A stretch of DNA of 64,000 nucleotides from an uncultured Azospirillum sp. (GCF_946480385.1 NZ_CAMLJP010000002.1:62001-126000), one strand, 5' to 3'. Shown: positions 16,623-25,499, numbered from the stretch's first letter. Notes: a model not told the origin generated them from the letters alone. Translations and numbers: made by a program.

Positions 16623-17431
16623 GGATCGAACCCTTCAGGTCGGGTGAAGGAAGGCGGCCGGTCCAGTGCGAAGCCGGCAATCAGGCGGTTCTGCAGCAGA
16701 AGCGCTAGAAACGATTGCAGGTCGGCGCCGGCAGAGGCCTCGTCCCCGGCCGCCTCATCAAGGGTGGCACCGGTCAGCAGCCGGCATGCGAGCGCCCCGT
16801 CGGCCGCGGTGAGGCGGGCGCAGCGCACCTCGCCACCGATGGTACTATCGTCGCCATCGACAGGACTACGGCCGACCAGCACCGCTTCCGGCAGCGCCGC
16901 CGGTACGGCGCCACCGTCCTTCCACAGCGCATGGATGTTCCAGCCCGAGCGCACCAGCCGCAGCGACGGGTGCGGAACCAGCCGCAGGGATCCTGCCTGT
17001 TCCGGCGGGATGGCGGCGAGCCGGGCGAGGTCGAGCGGTTCGGCATCGGCGGCGAACAGCGCCTCGTGCATCGCCCAGTCGAGCCGGGCGAGATCAGGCG
17101 CCCAGGCCTGACCTCCTTCAGCCGCATCCAGGCCGTCCAGCCAGTCGGCGAAGCCGGCGCCATAGCTCCACAGCATCGGCAGGCGGGGCGGCGCCTCCGC
17201 CACGAACCGGCAGACGAGCGCGGTGAAGCGCTCCTCTCCCAGGGCGCGGCACAGGGTCGGATGGGCATGGCCGAGGACGGCGGCCAGCGATCCCATCACT
17301 GTGTTGCGGTAGACTGCAAGCCGCCCGGCCGGCAAATCCGGCCGCAGCGCCCCGGCGACCGCCGGCTCGCCGCGCAGCAGGAAGGCGGCAAAGTCGCGTT
17401 GGAATCCCGCCAGTTTCACGTCAGCCGGCAC
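16619..17431 (-). CDS. bufC: DUF2063 partner protein of MNIO enzyme (BufC-like)
   Basis: 270 residues, GTG start at 17431 overlapping the end of the DUF692 gene by 11 bp. The N-terminal half matches the DUF2063 (putative DNA-binding-like) family: [27 protein letters not shown] and [13 protein letters not shown] are typical. In RiPP operons this family supplies the precursor-recognition partner of the DUF692 enzyme. The context (precursor, DUF692, DUF2063, DoxX) is the standard bufferin set. Confidence 0.82.
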   Translation of the reverse strand: MPADVKLAGFQRDFAAFLLRGEPAVAGALRPDLPAGRLAVYRNTVMGSLAAVLGHAHPTLCRALGEERFTALVCRFVAEAPPRLPMLWSYGAGFADWLDGLDAAEGGQAWAPDLARLDWAMHEALFAADAEPLDLARLAAIPPEQAGSLRLVPHPSLRLVRSGWNIHALWKDGGAVPAALPEAVLVGRSPVDGDDSTIGGEVRCARLTAADGALACRLLTGATLDEAAGDEASAGADLQSFLALLLQNRLIAGFALDRPPSFTRPEGFDP

Positions 17432-18314
17432 AATGGACCTCCGGCATCTTCAGCTTCCGCATCGTCGCATCGAGCAGCCGTTGCGCCCTGCCCGCCTCTT
17501 CCAGCAGGCCGTCGAGCGGCGGCAGGTCGTTATCCCATTCGATCAGCACCGGCCGCGGGCCGATGCGCTCCAGCACGTCGGCGTAGAGAGCCATCACGGC
17601 GGCGCCGACGGCGCTGCCATGGTCGTCGACCAGCAGTTCCTCGCCGCCGATGGTCATGCGGGCATGACCGGCCAGATGCAGCTCGCCGACCGCGTCCGCC
17701 GGGATGGCGTCGAGCCATGCCGACCGGTCGAAGCCGAGATTGACCGACGAGACGTAGAGGTTGTTGACGTCCAGCAGCAGGCCGCAGCCGGTGCGGGCGG
17801 CCAGTTCGGCCAGGAATTCGGCTTCGGGAATGGTGCTGTCGGCGAAGGCAATGCAGGCCGCCGGGTTCTCGACCAGGATGCGCCGGCCGAAAACGTCCTG
17901 GGCATGGTCGATGTTGCGGCGGACCCGCTCCAGGCTGTCCTCGGTATAGGGCAGCGGCAGCAGATCGTTGAAGTAGGTGGCGTCCGTGACGCTCCAGGAC
18001 AGATGTTCGGAGATCAGCCCCGGTTCCAGCCGGTCGTAGAGCGCGCGCAGCCGCATCAAATGGTCGGGATCGAGCCCCCCGGCGCTGCCCAGCGACAGGC
18101 CGACGCCATGGCAGCTGACCGGCCGGTCGCGCCGGACCCGCAGGATGCCGGCCAGACGCGGCCCGCCCGGAACCAGGTAATTCTCCGGATGAATCTCAAC
18201 CCAGGGGATTGGGGAGCCGGCCGCGACGAACGCCTCCCGGTGCGCCTCGCGCAGGCCGATGCCGGCGGCGACCGGCACCAGCCGGGGGAGTGTGGAAGGC
18301 GCCGCCGCGGTCAT
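17421..18314 (-). CDS. bufB: DUF692 multinuclear iron-dependent oxidase (MNIO, BufB-like)
   Basis: 297 residues, the usual size for the TIM-barrel MNIO family. Metal-ligand-rich motifs are in place: EIHPENYL, CHGVGLSLG, ISEHLSW, VENPAA, LLDVNNLYVSS, HLAGH and DDHG. These enzymes use an iron cluster and O2 to turn precursor cysteines into oxazolone/thioamide or thiooxazole groups that bind copper. It starts 4 bp after the precursor stop. Confidence 0.88.
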   Translation of the reverse strand: MTAAAPSTLPRLVPVAAGIGLREAHREAFVAAGSPIPWVEIHPENYLVPGGPRLAGILRVRRDRPVSCHGVGLSLGSAGGLDPDHLMRLRALYDRLEPGLISEHLSWSVTDATYFNDLLPLPYTEDSLERVRRNIDHAQDVFGRRILVENPAACIAFADSTIPEAEFLAELAARTGCGLLLDVNNLYVSSVNLGFDRSAWLDAIPADAVGELHLAGHARMTIGGEELLVDDHGSAVGAAVMALYADVLERIGPRPVLIEWDNDLPPLDGLLEEAGRAQRLLDATMRKLKMPEVHCAG

Positions 18315-18318
18315 CGCC

Positions 18319-18621
18319 TCAGCCCTTCTTCTTCGGGTTGGCGCCGTCGAACGGCTTCAGCGATCCCATTTCCGTCTCACAGCTACCGGCCTTGACCAGC
18401 TTCCAATCGCCGCCGTCATAGGTCAGGCTGGTGTTGCCGGCACAGGAATGCAGGCCCTTGGCGTGGGCGCAGCCATTCTCGCCCGGCTTGGCGATGCCAT
18501 AGCATTTCTCCATGTTGGACTGCGCCGCAGCCGGGCCGGCCATCAGGGTCAGGGCACCCGCCAGCGCGCCGGCGATGGGGAGCAGGGCCAGGGTCTTGGT
18601 GGCGGTCTTGGTGGCGGTCAT
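18319..18621 (-). CDS. bufA1: DUF2282 bufferin-like precursor peptide (BufA1-like)
   Basis: 100 residues. A signal peptide (about 1-33, hydrophobic core LALLPIAGALAGALTLMA, cleavage near AAAQS) is followed by a ~65-residue core with four cysteines, C40, C51, C60 and C81, in the DUF2282 pattern EKCYGIA...GCA...HSCAG...SCE. Such precursors are modified at Cys by the MNIO enzyme and bind copper in the periplasm. It heads a five-gene start/stop-coupled run; a co-transcribed sixth gene (GGDEF-EAL) lies 34 bp beyond. Assignment is by family and context; copper has not been shown here. Confidence 0.85.
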   Translation of the reverse strand: MTATKTATKTLALLPIAGALAGALTLMAGPAAAQSNMEKCYGIAKPGENGCAHAKGLHSCAGNTSLTYDGGDWKLVKAGSCETEMGSLKPFDGANPKKKG

Positions 18622-18692
18622 TGACGGATTCCTCTCTGCATGGATGGGCCGGCCGTGGGAGTTGGCCGGTTGGGTGGAATGGCCGGCGTCGG

Positions 18693-19358
18693 TCAGGACA
18701 CCGGCACGCGGTCGTGCAGCAGGTCGACGAGTGCCTGCGGCTCCGGGCGTTGGGTGAAGTCGGCGTCGATGGCGGCGAAGCGGACGACACCGCTTGGCGA
18801 CAGCAGGTAGGTCGCCGGGATCGGCAGCTGCCAGGGCTCGCCGGGCGGGCGGCCCTGGCGGGCATTGAAGTCGAGACCGCGGTCGCGGTAGAGGTCGCGC
18901 AGTTCGTCCGGCACGCGGAAGACGAGGCCATAGCTGCGCGCCACCACCGCTCCACGGTCGGACAGGATGTCGAAGTCGAGCGCATTGCGCTCCGCCAGCG
19001 TCAGGCTGTGGTCGGGCAGTTCGGGCGATACCGCGACCAACCGGGCGCCAGCGGCGGTCAACTGCGGCAGCGCCATCTGCATGGCCCTGAGTTGGGCGCA
19101 ACAATAAGGACACCATTCGCCGCGGTAGAACAACAGGACGACCGGCCCCCGCTCCAGCGTCTCGTACAGCGACACGGTCTGGCCGAGCTGGTTGGGCAAG
19201 GCGAAGTCGGGAGCCTGGAGTCCGGGGCGCAGCGCCCCCAACTCGACCCCGCGCGCCTTCAGGTCGGCGATCACCCGGTCCATCATCGCCATCACCCCCG
19301 GCGGCAGGGTCTTTCCGGCCTGCGCCCGGATGGTGCGGAGTTGGCGTTGAAGACGCAT
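18693..19358 (-). CDS. AhpC/TSA-family peroxiredoxin
   Basis: 221 residues from the ATG at 19358, with CAGGGA upstream. The thioredoxin-fold peroxidase core is clear: APDFALPNQLGQ, then VVLLFYRGEWCPYC with the peroxidatic Cys and a second Cys two residues on, then a long variable C-terminal half with YLLSPSGVVRFA. It should reduce hydroperoxides or act as a thiol oxidoreductase. It lies 71 bp upstream of the bufferin-like genes on the same strand and is divergent from a LysR gene that probably controls it. Confidence 0.85.
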   Translation of the reverse strand: MRLQRQLRTIRAQAGKTLPPGVMAMMDRVIADLKARGVELGALRPGLQAPDFALPNQLGQTVSLYETLERGPVVLLFYRGEWCPYCCAQLRAMQMALPQLTAAGARLVAVSPELPDHSLTLAERNALDFDILSDRGAVVARSYGLVFRVPDELRDLYRDRGLDFNARQGRPPGEPWQLPIPATYLLSPSGVVRFAAIDADFTQRPEPQALVDLLHDRVPVS

Positions 19359-19443
19359 CGGGCAATTCCCTGTCGGCGTGTCCGTTGACCCGATCCTGTC
19401 AAAAGCCGGACTTGCGAAACATGGGGGGACACGCACAATATCT

Positions 19444-19458
19444 TTGCGCAAAACGCAA
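19444..19458. promoter_or_regulatory. Candidate LysR operator, TTGCG-N5-CGCAA
   Basis: TTGCG-CAAAA-CGCAA is a perfect 5-bp inverted repeat containing a T-N11-A core (T19445 to A19457). It lies between the divergent peroxiredoxin and LysR starts, the usual position of LysR-family operators. Function is inferred. Confidence 0.5.
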
Positions 19459-19503
19459 GAATGCGCCCAAACCGAACAAACTGAGCGGGGGAAGGGGGAC
19501 AGC

Positions 19504-20439
19504 ATGGACCGGCTGGACGATCTGACGGTGCTGGTGGAGGTGGTGGACAGCGGCAGCCTGTCGGCGGCGGCGGAGCGTCTCGGGCTGTCCGCGTCGGCCA
19601 TCAGCCGGCGGATCGCCCAGATGGAGAACAGGCTGGGCACCCGATTGCTGGCGCGCACGACGCGGCGGATCGCGCTGACCGATGCCGGCGCCACCTTCTG
19701 CCTGCGGGCCCGCGCCATCCTGGCGGCGCTGGACGAGGCCGAACAGTCGCTGACCGAGATGGGCGAGGAGCCGCGCGGCACGCTGCGCGTCACCATGCCG
19801 GTGATGTTCGGCCAGATGCGGGTGGCACCGCTACTGCCCTCTTACCTGCGCCGTTACCCCGGCGTGTCGCTGGAGGCCAGCCTGAGCGACCGCGTGCAGC
19901 GGCTGATCGACGACGGGTTCGATCTGGCGATCCGCGCCGGGCGGCTTGCCGATTCCACCCTGATTGCCCGCCGCCTGCGGCCGTTGCGCCGCCATGTGGT
20001 GGCCAGCCCGGACTATCTGGAGCGCCGGGGCACGCCGCAGTCGCCGTCCGACCTCGCCCGCCACGATTGCCTGACGCTGCTGTCTGGCTCCGGCCGGACG
20101 GAGTGGGAGTTCCTGGTCGGCGACCGGCGCGAAATCCTGCGTCCGGCCGGCGGCTTCCAGACCGACAGCCTGTGGCTGCTGCGCCATGCCGCTGTGGGCG
20201 GGCTGGGGCTGGCGCGGTTGGCCGACTTCATCGTCGAGGACGACATCCGCGCCGGTCGCCTGATCCCGGTCCTGACGGAGCTTGAGGTGACGGACGAGGC
20301 CGTCCATGCCGTCTATCCGGCGACCCGCCACGTCTCGCCGAAGGTGCGCAGCTTCATCGAACATCTGCTGGTCGGCCTGGGCGGACCGGGAACCACGGCC
20401 CCGCCCGGACCTTCGGCACCAGCAGGCACGGGGTCATGA
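19504..20439 (+). CDS. LysR-family transcriptional regulator
   Basis: 311 residues from the ATG at 19504, with an AAGGGGGA Shine-Dalgarno just before it. The helix-turn-helix is at residues 1-60 (VVDSGSLSAAAERLGLSASA), followed by a substrate-binding effector domain. A Pro/Gly/Ala-rich tail ends the protein. Divergent from the peroxiredoxin gene, with a TN11A palindrome between them, so it likely regulates that gene and perhaps the bufferin-like operon behind it. The inducer cannot be read from sequence. Confidence 0.9.
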   Translation: MDRLDDLTVLVEVVDSGSLSAAAERLGLSASAISRRIAQMENRLGTRLLARTTRRIALTDAGATFCLRARAILAALDEAEQSLTEMGEEPRGTLRVTMPVMFGQMRVAPLLPSYLRRYPGVSLEASLSDRVQRLIDDGFDLAIRAGRLADSTLIARRLRPLRRHVVASPDYLERRGTPQSPSDLARHDCLTLLSGSGRTEWEFLVGDRREILRPAGGFQTDSLWLLRHAAVGGLGLARLADFIVEDDIRAGRLIPVLTELEVTDEAVHAVYPATRHVSPKVRSFIEHLLVGLGGPGTTAPPGPSAPAGTGS

Positions 20440-20454
20440 TATGGACGACCGTTG

Positions 20455-20506
20455 AACCGATCTCCCCGAGACCCGCCACAATCGACGGCGGGTCCACTCG
20501 GAGATT
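20455..20506. terminator. Long interrupted hairpin downstream of lysR
   Basis: GACCCGCC (20470-20477) pairs perfectly with GGCGGGTC (20487-20494) around a 9-nt loop, and outer arms (ATCTCC / GGAGAT plus CGAG / CTCG) extend the structure with small bulges. It lies shortly after the LysR stop. There is no T-run, so it may act as a factor-dependent terminator or be the relic of a mobile element end. Confidence 0.45.
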
Positions 20507-21330
20507 GGCCAATTCCCTCCGAACAGGCCGCGCTTGATCTGCAGACAGGGGTGTGGGTTGCATTGAAACATGGCAATGGCGGAGGGGCTGAAGATGCTCG
20601 CTTTCAGCCAGCCGTTTTGCGGGGTGTTGGTGCATCGAGGCCCGGGCTTGCCGGTGCTGGGTCATGATGTAGAAGGGCGCCTTTCCGTGTTCCCCTGGAT
20701 TGGTCAGCTTCGACCTGCGCCTTGACCTGGAGGCCACCGACCGGGACCGGCCGCAGCCGCGCGAGGCCGGCCGCCCTGATAAGGTCCCTGGCTGACCCGG
20801 TGGTCTCGTTCATGCCATTGCCGTGGGCTTCCAAAGCGGCTTGAGAGGCCGAAACCATCGACTGACCTGAAATGTCAAAAAATTGACCGTTTCGATCAAG
20901 CAGTTTGAAGCCATTTCCCAAATCTTGATTGGGCAAGTCGTCTATCGGCATCGGCAGCAATAGACCCCACTGACCAAGCATCCGCCAGGAAGGGCGCTCT
21001 CCGTGACACAGCGATCAAACGCGAGAAAAATCATTGGCTCCTCGGCGCTTCAGCCAAGGAGACCAAGTCAAACTATCAACAAGTGAAAATATAATCTCAA
21101 TCACTAGAATCAACAGCATAATTCCTGACATTTATCTTTCTGTGATCACTTCCGTATCTTTGTATTTATGAATTATTTCAAAGGCATAAAGAATCCAGAA
21201 ACTCAAAAAGCCGATCGCATTTCTCCGGTTTTTCCCTTCCGACCACCCGCACCTGCCGGGCGAGCGGCCTCTGCCGCCATCGTGAGCGCCGGAATGCTCG
21301 CCCACGGCGCTTTCAGGAAAGAACGACGCA
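20507..21330. other. Intergenic stretch with no supported gene; AT-rich promoter region at its right end
   Basis: No frame here has recognisable homology; a 125-codon minus-strand frame (20604-20981) lacks a convincing ribosome-binding site and family motifs. Base composition changes sharply at about 20,870: 20,995-21,190 is strongly A+T-rich compared with the surroundings. The last ~330 bp are the leader and promoter region of the amine-oxidation operon, with AGGAAAG at 21315-21321 as the ribosome-binding site of its first gene. Low GC may mark acquired DNA or simply a promoter. Confidence 0.5.
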
Positions 21331-22470
21331 ATGAGCGACCTGCCCAGGATCGATTTCCTCTATCTCTCGGAACAGGACATGGTGAAAGCCGGCGTGACCG
21401 ACATGGCTGCCTGCGTGGACACGATGGAAGACATGTTCGTGCTGCTGCATACCGGCGATTACCGGATGGCCGGCGCCAACAACGACTCCCATGGCGCCAT
21501 GGTCGTCTTCCCGGAAAATTCCCCATTCCCGACCATGCCGAAGCCGACGGCCGACCGCCGCTTCATGGCGATGCCCGCCTATCTCGGCGGCAAATACTGT
21601 ACCGCGGGAATGAAATGGTACGGCTCCAACATCGCGAACCGCGAAAAGGGGCTTCCCCGCTCGATCCTCATGTTCACGTTGAACGACGCCGACACCGGCG
21701 CTCCCCTGGCGCATATGTCCGCCAACCTGCTCTCCGCCTATCGGACCGGCGCGGTTCCCGGCGTCGGGGCGCGGCATCTGGCCCGCCGGGACTCCCGGGT
21801 GGTCGGCGTCTATGGTCCCGGCGTCATGGCGAAGACCTCGCTGGCGGCCTTCATGGCGACCTGCCCGAACATCGACACGGTGAAGGTTCAGGGCCGCGGG
21901 CAGAAAAGCCTCGACAGCTTCATCTCCTGGACACGGGAGACCTATCCGCAGATCACCACGATCGAAGTCGTCCACGACATCGAGACGATCGTCCGCGATT
22001 CCGACATCGTCACCTACTGCGCATCCGGCGAGACCGGCGACGTTTCAAAGTATCCCGTCGTCAAGCGCGACTGGGTCAAGCCGGGCGCGTTCCTGTCGAT
22101 GCCGGCGTCCTGCGAGATCGATTCCGGCATGGAGAAATCCGACATCCGCAAGGTGATGGACAACATCGGCCTCTACGAGGCGTGGTTCGAGGAACTGCCC
22201 AAGCCCGCCCATGTCCATGTCCCGGTCATCGGCGTCCGCTTCATGGACATGATCCATGAAGGGAAGATGGACCGCGAGGAACTGGAAGATCTCGGCGCAA
22301 TCTGCGCCGGCGCCCGGCCGGGCCGCCGCAACGACGAGGAAATCATCATCCTGTCGGTCGGCGGCATGCCGGTCGAGGATGTCGCCTGGGGCACGGTCGT
22401 CTACCGCAATGCCGTGAAGAAGGGGATCGGCGTCAAGCTCAACCTCTGGGAAACGCCGGTCCTGCGCTGA
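21331..22470 (+). CDS. Ornithine cyclodeaminase/mu-crystallin family protein (tyramine oxidase subunit B-like)
   Basis: 379 residues. It has the NAD-binding OCD/mu-crystallin fold: MPAYLGGKYCTAGMKWYG, LLSAYRTGAVPGVGARHL and VGVYGPGVMAKTSLAAF (dinucleotide-binding loop). A subgroup of this length is annotated in databases as tyramine oxidase subunit B. The next genes encode a RidA protein and an FAD-dependent amine/amino-acid oxidase, so a role in oxidising an amine or amino acid and handling the imine product is likely. The exact substrate is not determinable here. Confidence 0.75.
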   Translation: MSDLPRIDFLYLSEQDMVKAGVTDMAACVDTMEDMFVLLHTGDYRMAGANNDSHGAMVVFPENSPFPTMPKPTADRRFMAMPAYLGGKYCTAGMKWYGSNIANREKGLPRSILMFTLNDADTGAPLAHMSANLLSAYRTGAVPGVGARHLARRDSRVVGVYGPGVMAKTSLAAFMATCPNIDTVKVQGRGQKSLDSFISWTRETYPQITTIEVVHDIETIVRDSDIVTYCASGETGDVSKYPVVKRDWVKPGAFLSMPASCEIDSGMEKSDIRKVMDNIGLYEAWFEELPKPAHVHVPVIGVRFMDMIHEGKMDREELEDLGAICAGARPGRRNDEEIIILSVGGMPVEDVAWGTVVYRNAVKKGIGVKLNLWETPVLR

Positions 22471-22512
22471 CCCTTTCTCCCGCCCTTTCCCCATTATGCA
22501 AGAGCGTCCGAA

Positions 22513-22935
22513 ATGGTGAAAATCACCAAAGTCAAAACCGGCACGAAGCTGGAAGAGGTCAGCAGCTATTCGCGTATCGTCGCGGTGGACGACTGGATCT
22601 TCGTCTCGAACACCGCTGGCCGTAATCCGGATACAAAGGAGATTCCGGCGGAGGTGACCGCCCAGACCCATCAGGTGTTCGACAACATCGAACGGGCGCT
22701 GAAGGCGGTCGACGCCAGTCTGGCCGACGTGGTTTCAACCCGGGTGTTCATCCAGACTCCCGAGGACACCCCCACCGTCATGGGGATCTTCGGCGACCGG
22801 TTCCGCGGCATCGATCCGACCACGACCGTGACCTGCCCGCCGCTCGGCTCGACCACCTACAAGGTGGAGATCGAGGTGACCGCCTATCGGGGCAGCGGCA
22901 AGGCGGAGGTGGAGCGCATCACCGTCTCCCCCTGA
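22513..22935 (+). CDS. RidA/YjgF/UK114-family enamine/imine deaminase
   Basis: 140 residues, the usual size for the trimeric RidA fold. Typical stretches are DWIFVSNTAGRNP, QTHQVFDNIERALKAVDASLADVVSTRVFI and the C-terminal KVEIEVTAYRG. RidA proteins hydrolyse reactive enamines and imines released by PLP or flavin enzymes. Its place between a cyclodeaminase-like protein and an FAD amine oxidase fits removal of an imine intermediate. Shared operon with neighbours (42 and 50 bp gaps). Confidence 0.85.
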   Translation: MVKITKVKTGTKLEEVSSYSRIVAVDDWIFVSNTAGRNPDTKEIPAEVTAQTHQVFDNIERALKAVDASLADVVSTRVFIQTPEDTPTVMGIFGDRFRGIDPTTTVTCPPLGSTTYKVEIEVTAYRGSGKAEVERITVSP

Positions 22936-22985
22936 TCCCCTTGCCCGTCTCCCTCCTATCGTCTTTCGCATCAAGGACATCCGCC

Positions 22986-24281
22986 ATGGCTCCGGTCATC
23001 TCTCCCGTCCAGACATCCACGGTTCTGCCCAAGTCCACGACCGTCGTCGTGATCGGGGGAGGGATCGTGGGGCTGATGACCGCCCTGACCTTGAGCGAAT
23101 GCGGCGTTCCGGTGGTGGTTCTGGAAAAGGGGCGGCTGGCAGGAGAGCAGTCGTCCCGCAACCTCGGCTGGGTGCGCAAGACCTCCCGCTCCGCCCCTGA
23201 TCTGCCGCTGGCCTTGGCGTCGGACCGGCTGTGGAGGGAGATGGACGCGCGCACCGGCACGGATGTCGGCTACCGGCAGGCCGGGATCATGTTTCTCGCC
23301 CGGACCGAAGGCGAACTCGACGTCCATCGCCGGTGGATGAAGACGGCCGAGGCCCTGGCGCTGGACACCCGGATCCTCTCACCAACGGAAATCGACCGTC
23401 TGGTGCCGGGTGGGACGGGCAGATGGGCCGGGGGCATCCACACCCCGTCGGACGGCCGCGCCGAACCCACCCTCGCCTCCAGTGCCGTTGCCGCGGCAGC
23501 GATGGCGAAGGGCGCCGTCATCGTGGAGAACTGCGCCGTCCGGGACCTGTCCCGGTCCGGCGGCAGGGTGAGCGGCGTCGTCACCGAAAGAGGGGAGATC
23601 GCCTGCGAGGAGGTCGTTCTCGCCGGCGGCCTGTGGTCCCGCCGCTTTCTCGGCAACCTGGGCGTCTTTCTGCCCACCCTGCCGCTGGTGTGCTACGCGA
23701 TCCGCACCGCCCCGATGGACGGCCCCACCGAAATCGCGGTCGGCGCTCCGGATTTCTCCTTCCGCAAGCGCAGGGACGGTGGCTTCACCATCTGCCAGCG
23801 CGGCGCGGTCGGCTCGCCCCTGGTCCTCGATCACGCCCTGCTCGGCATGCGCTATCTGCCGATGTTCCGCGAAGGGCGCAGCCAGCTGCGCATCAGCTTC
23901 GGCAGGGAGTTCTTCGACGATCTCCTGCTGGCACGCCGCTGGCGCCATTCCGCGAGCACGCCATTCGAGAAAGTGCGGACGATGGACCCGCGCGTCGATC
24001 ACGGCATCAACGCCGAGGCGATGGAGAACATCAGATCGGCTTGGCCCGTCTTCGCCAATGCCCGGATCGAGGAGGTCTGGGGCGGCACGATGGACATCAC
24101 GCCGGATTCCCTCCCCGTCATCGACAAGGTCGAGAGAATTCCCGGCCTGACGCTGGCCACCGGCTTTTCCGGCCACGGCTTTGGCACCGCCCCGGCGGCC
24201 GGCCAGCTCGCCGCCGACCTCGTGACCGGCGGAACGCCGATCGTCGATCCGACCCCCTATCGCCTCGCCCGCCTGCAATAA
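22986..24281 (+). CDS. FAD-dependent oxidoreductase (DadA/glycine oxidase type)
   Basis: 431 residues from the ATG at 22986 (AAGGA ribosome-binding site); a TTG further upstream is in frame but less likely. The N-terminal dinucleotide-binding motif TVVVIGGGIVGLMTALTLSE and the SSRNLGWVRKT flavin-contact region identify a DAO-family amine oxidase; the C-terminal GFSGHGFGTAPAAGQLAADL is the second FAD motif. It should oxidise an amine or D/imino acid to an imine, which the preceding RidA protein can hydrolyse. A terminator hairpin follows 34 bp downstream. Confidence 0.87.
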   Translation: MAPVISPVQTSTVLPKSTTVVVIGGGIVGLMTALTLSECGVPVVVLEKGRLAGEQSSRNLGWVRKTSRSAPDLPLALASDRLWREMDARTGTDVGYRQAGIMFLARTEGELDVHRRWMKTAEALALDTRILSPTEIDRLVPGGTGRWAGGIHTPSDGRAEPTLASSAVAAAAMAKGAVIVENCAVRDLSRSGGRVSGVVTERGEIACEEVVLAGGLWSRRFLGNLGVFLPTLPLVCYAIRTAPMDGPTEIAVGAPDFSFRKRRDGGFTICQRGAVGSPLVLDHALLGMRYLPMFREGRSQLRISFGREFFDDLLLARRWRHSASTPFEKVRTMDPRVDHGINAEAMENIRSAWPVFANARIEEVWGGTMDITPDSLPVIDKVERIPGLTLATGFSGHGFGTAPAAGQLAADLVTGGTPIVDPTPYRLARLQ

Positions 24282-24315
24282 GCAAAGCGCTTTTTCCCGA
24301 CGGCCCGGTTCCCAG

Positions 24316-24359
24316 CCGCCTCGATCGACCCGCGTTGCGGTCGGTCGCAGGCGGTTTTT
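24316..24359 (+). terminator. Rho-independent terminator of the amine-oxidase operon
   Basis: CCGCCT (24316-24321) pairs with AGGCGG (24349-24354); inner CGATCGACC/GGTCGGTCG arms extend the stem imperfectly, and TTTTT follows at 24355-24359. This is a classic intrinsic terminator, 34 bp after the oxidase stop. Confidence 0.75.
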
Positions 24360-24415
24360 GCGCTTGCCAACGGCGGGCAGGGATTTGATATTTGAGGTCA
24401 TAGTCCCGCAGCCGG

Positions 24416-25495
24416 ATGCCGATCATGCCGAAGAAAGCGTCTTCTGGCGATGAGCCCAAGATTTGGGCCATGGTGACGCAAAGCCTAATCGATGCGTTGA
24501 AAAACAGAGGCTACGCACCCGACGTCCTGTTGAGCCGCTTCGATCTGTCGGAGGCAACGCCGCGCGATCCTTATCGCGACATTCCCCTGCGCAACTATGT
24601 GTCCGCTTTCGAAGCGGCTGCCGTCTATGTCAAGGATGGCAATTTCGGGCTGTCCGTCGCCCGCAATCTGTCGCCGCTCACCCTCGGGCCGGTGGGGTTG
24701 CTGTTCACCACCGCCCCCACGCTGGGAGCGGCCCTCAAGGGCTTCATCGAATACAACTGGCTGGTCCAGCAGGGAACGACCTGCAGCATGACACGGGACG
24801 GGGACGCCTGCGTTTTCCGCTACCGCATCGAGGACAAGCGGATCTTTCCGCGCCGGCATGACGCGGAGTTCTCGCTGGCGATCGTCGTCGAGATGATGCG
24901 GTCGCTGGCCGGCCCGGCCTGGCGTCCGCTGGAGGTGCATTTCGAACATGCGGCCCCCGCCAGCCTCAGAACCCACGACGCCGTTTTCAAGGCGCCGCTC
25001 TATTTCAACCAGCCGGCCAACGAGTTGATCTTCCCCGCCGGCGATCTGGCGATTTCCCGCAGCGGCGTCGATCAGCGGGTCAGCGGCTTCGTCGAGCATT
25101 ACCTCGGCATGCTGCGCGAGCGGGCGGCGCCGACACAATCGCTGGAGGACAAGGTCCGCCGCATGGCGTCCGACCATTTCCCCGGCGACGGCTGCTTCAG
25201 CATGGAATCGACGGCACAGGCCCTCGGCCTGTCGCCCAGCACGTTGCAGCGGTCCCTGCGCCGGACGGGGGAGAGCTTTTCATCCATCAAGCAGGACAAG
25301 CGGCGGGCGCTGACGGCGAACTATCTGACCGGATCGGACCTGTCGATCACGGAAATCGCCCATGTCCTGGGCTATGCCGACGGTGCCTGCTTCACCCGTG
25401 CCTGCCGCCGCTGGTTCGGCATGACGCCGTCGATGTACCGGAAGCGGCACGGAGCGCAGGAGCAGACAGCGGATGTTGCCGTTGATATGGAATGA
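24416..25495 (+). CDS. AraC-family regulator, OruR/ArcR-like (copy 1)
   Basis: 359 residues. The N-terminal ~210 residues match the arabinose-binding-like domain found in OruR-type regulators of amino-acid catabolism (NLSPLTLGPVGLLF, RPLEVHFEHA). The C-terminal AraC domain has two helix-turn-helix units, ending in ITEIAHVLGYADGACFTRAC and WFGMTPSMYRKRH. It is paralogous to the regulator at 27139. Located directly after the amine-oxidase operon, it probably activates that operon and/or the neighbouring permease. ATG codons at 24416 and 24425 are both possible starts. Confidence 0.88.
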   Translation: MPIMPKKASSGDEPKIWAMVTQSLIDALKNRGYAPDVLLSRFDLSEATPRDPYRDIPLRNYVSAFEAAAVYVKDGNFGLSVARNLSPLTLGPVGLLFTTAPTLGAALKGFIEYNWLVQQGTTCSMTRDGDACVFRYRIEDKRIFPRRHDAEFSLAIVVEMMRSLAGPAWRPLEVHFEHAAPASLRTHDAVFKAPLYFNQPANELIFPAGDLAISRSGVDQRVSGFVEHYLGMLRERAAPTQSLEDKVRRMASDHFPGDGCFSMESTAQALGLSPSTLQRSLRRTGESFSSIKQDKRRALTANYLTGSDLSITEIAHVLGYADGACFTRACRRWFGMTPSMYRKRHGAQEQTADVAVDME

Positions 25496-25499
25496 GGCC

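Noticed and set aside
20604..20981. 125-codon minus-strand frame in the intergenic gap
   Set aside because: No ribosome-binding site, no recognisable domain and no support from context.
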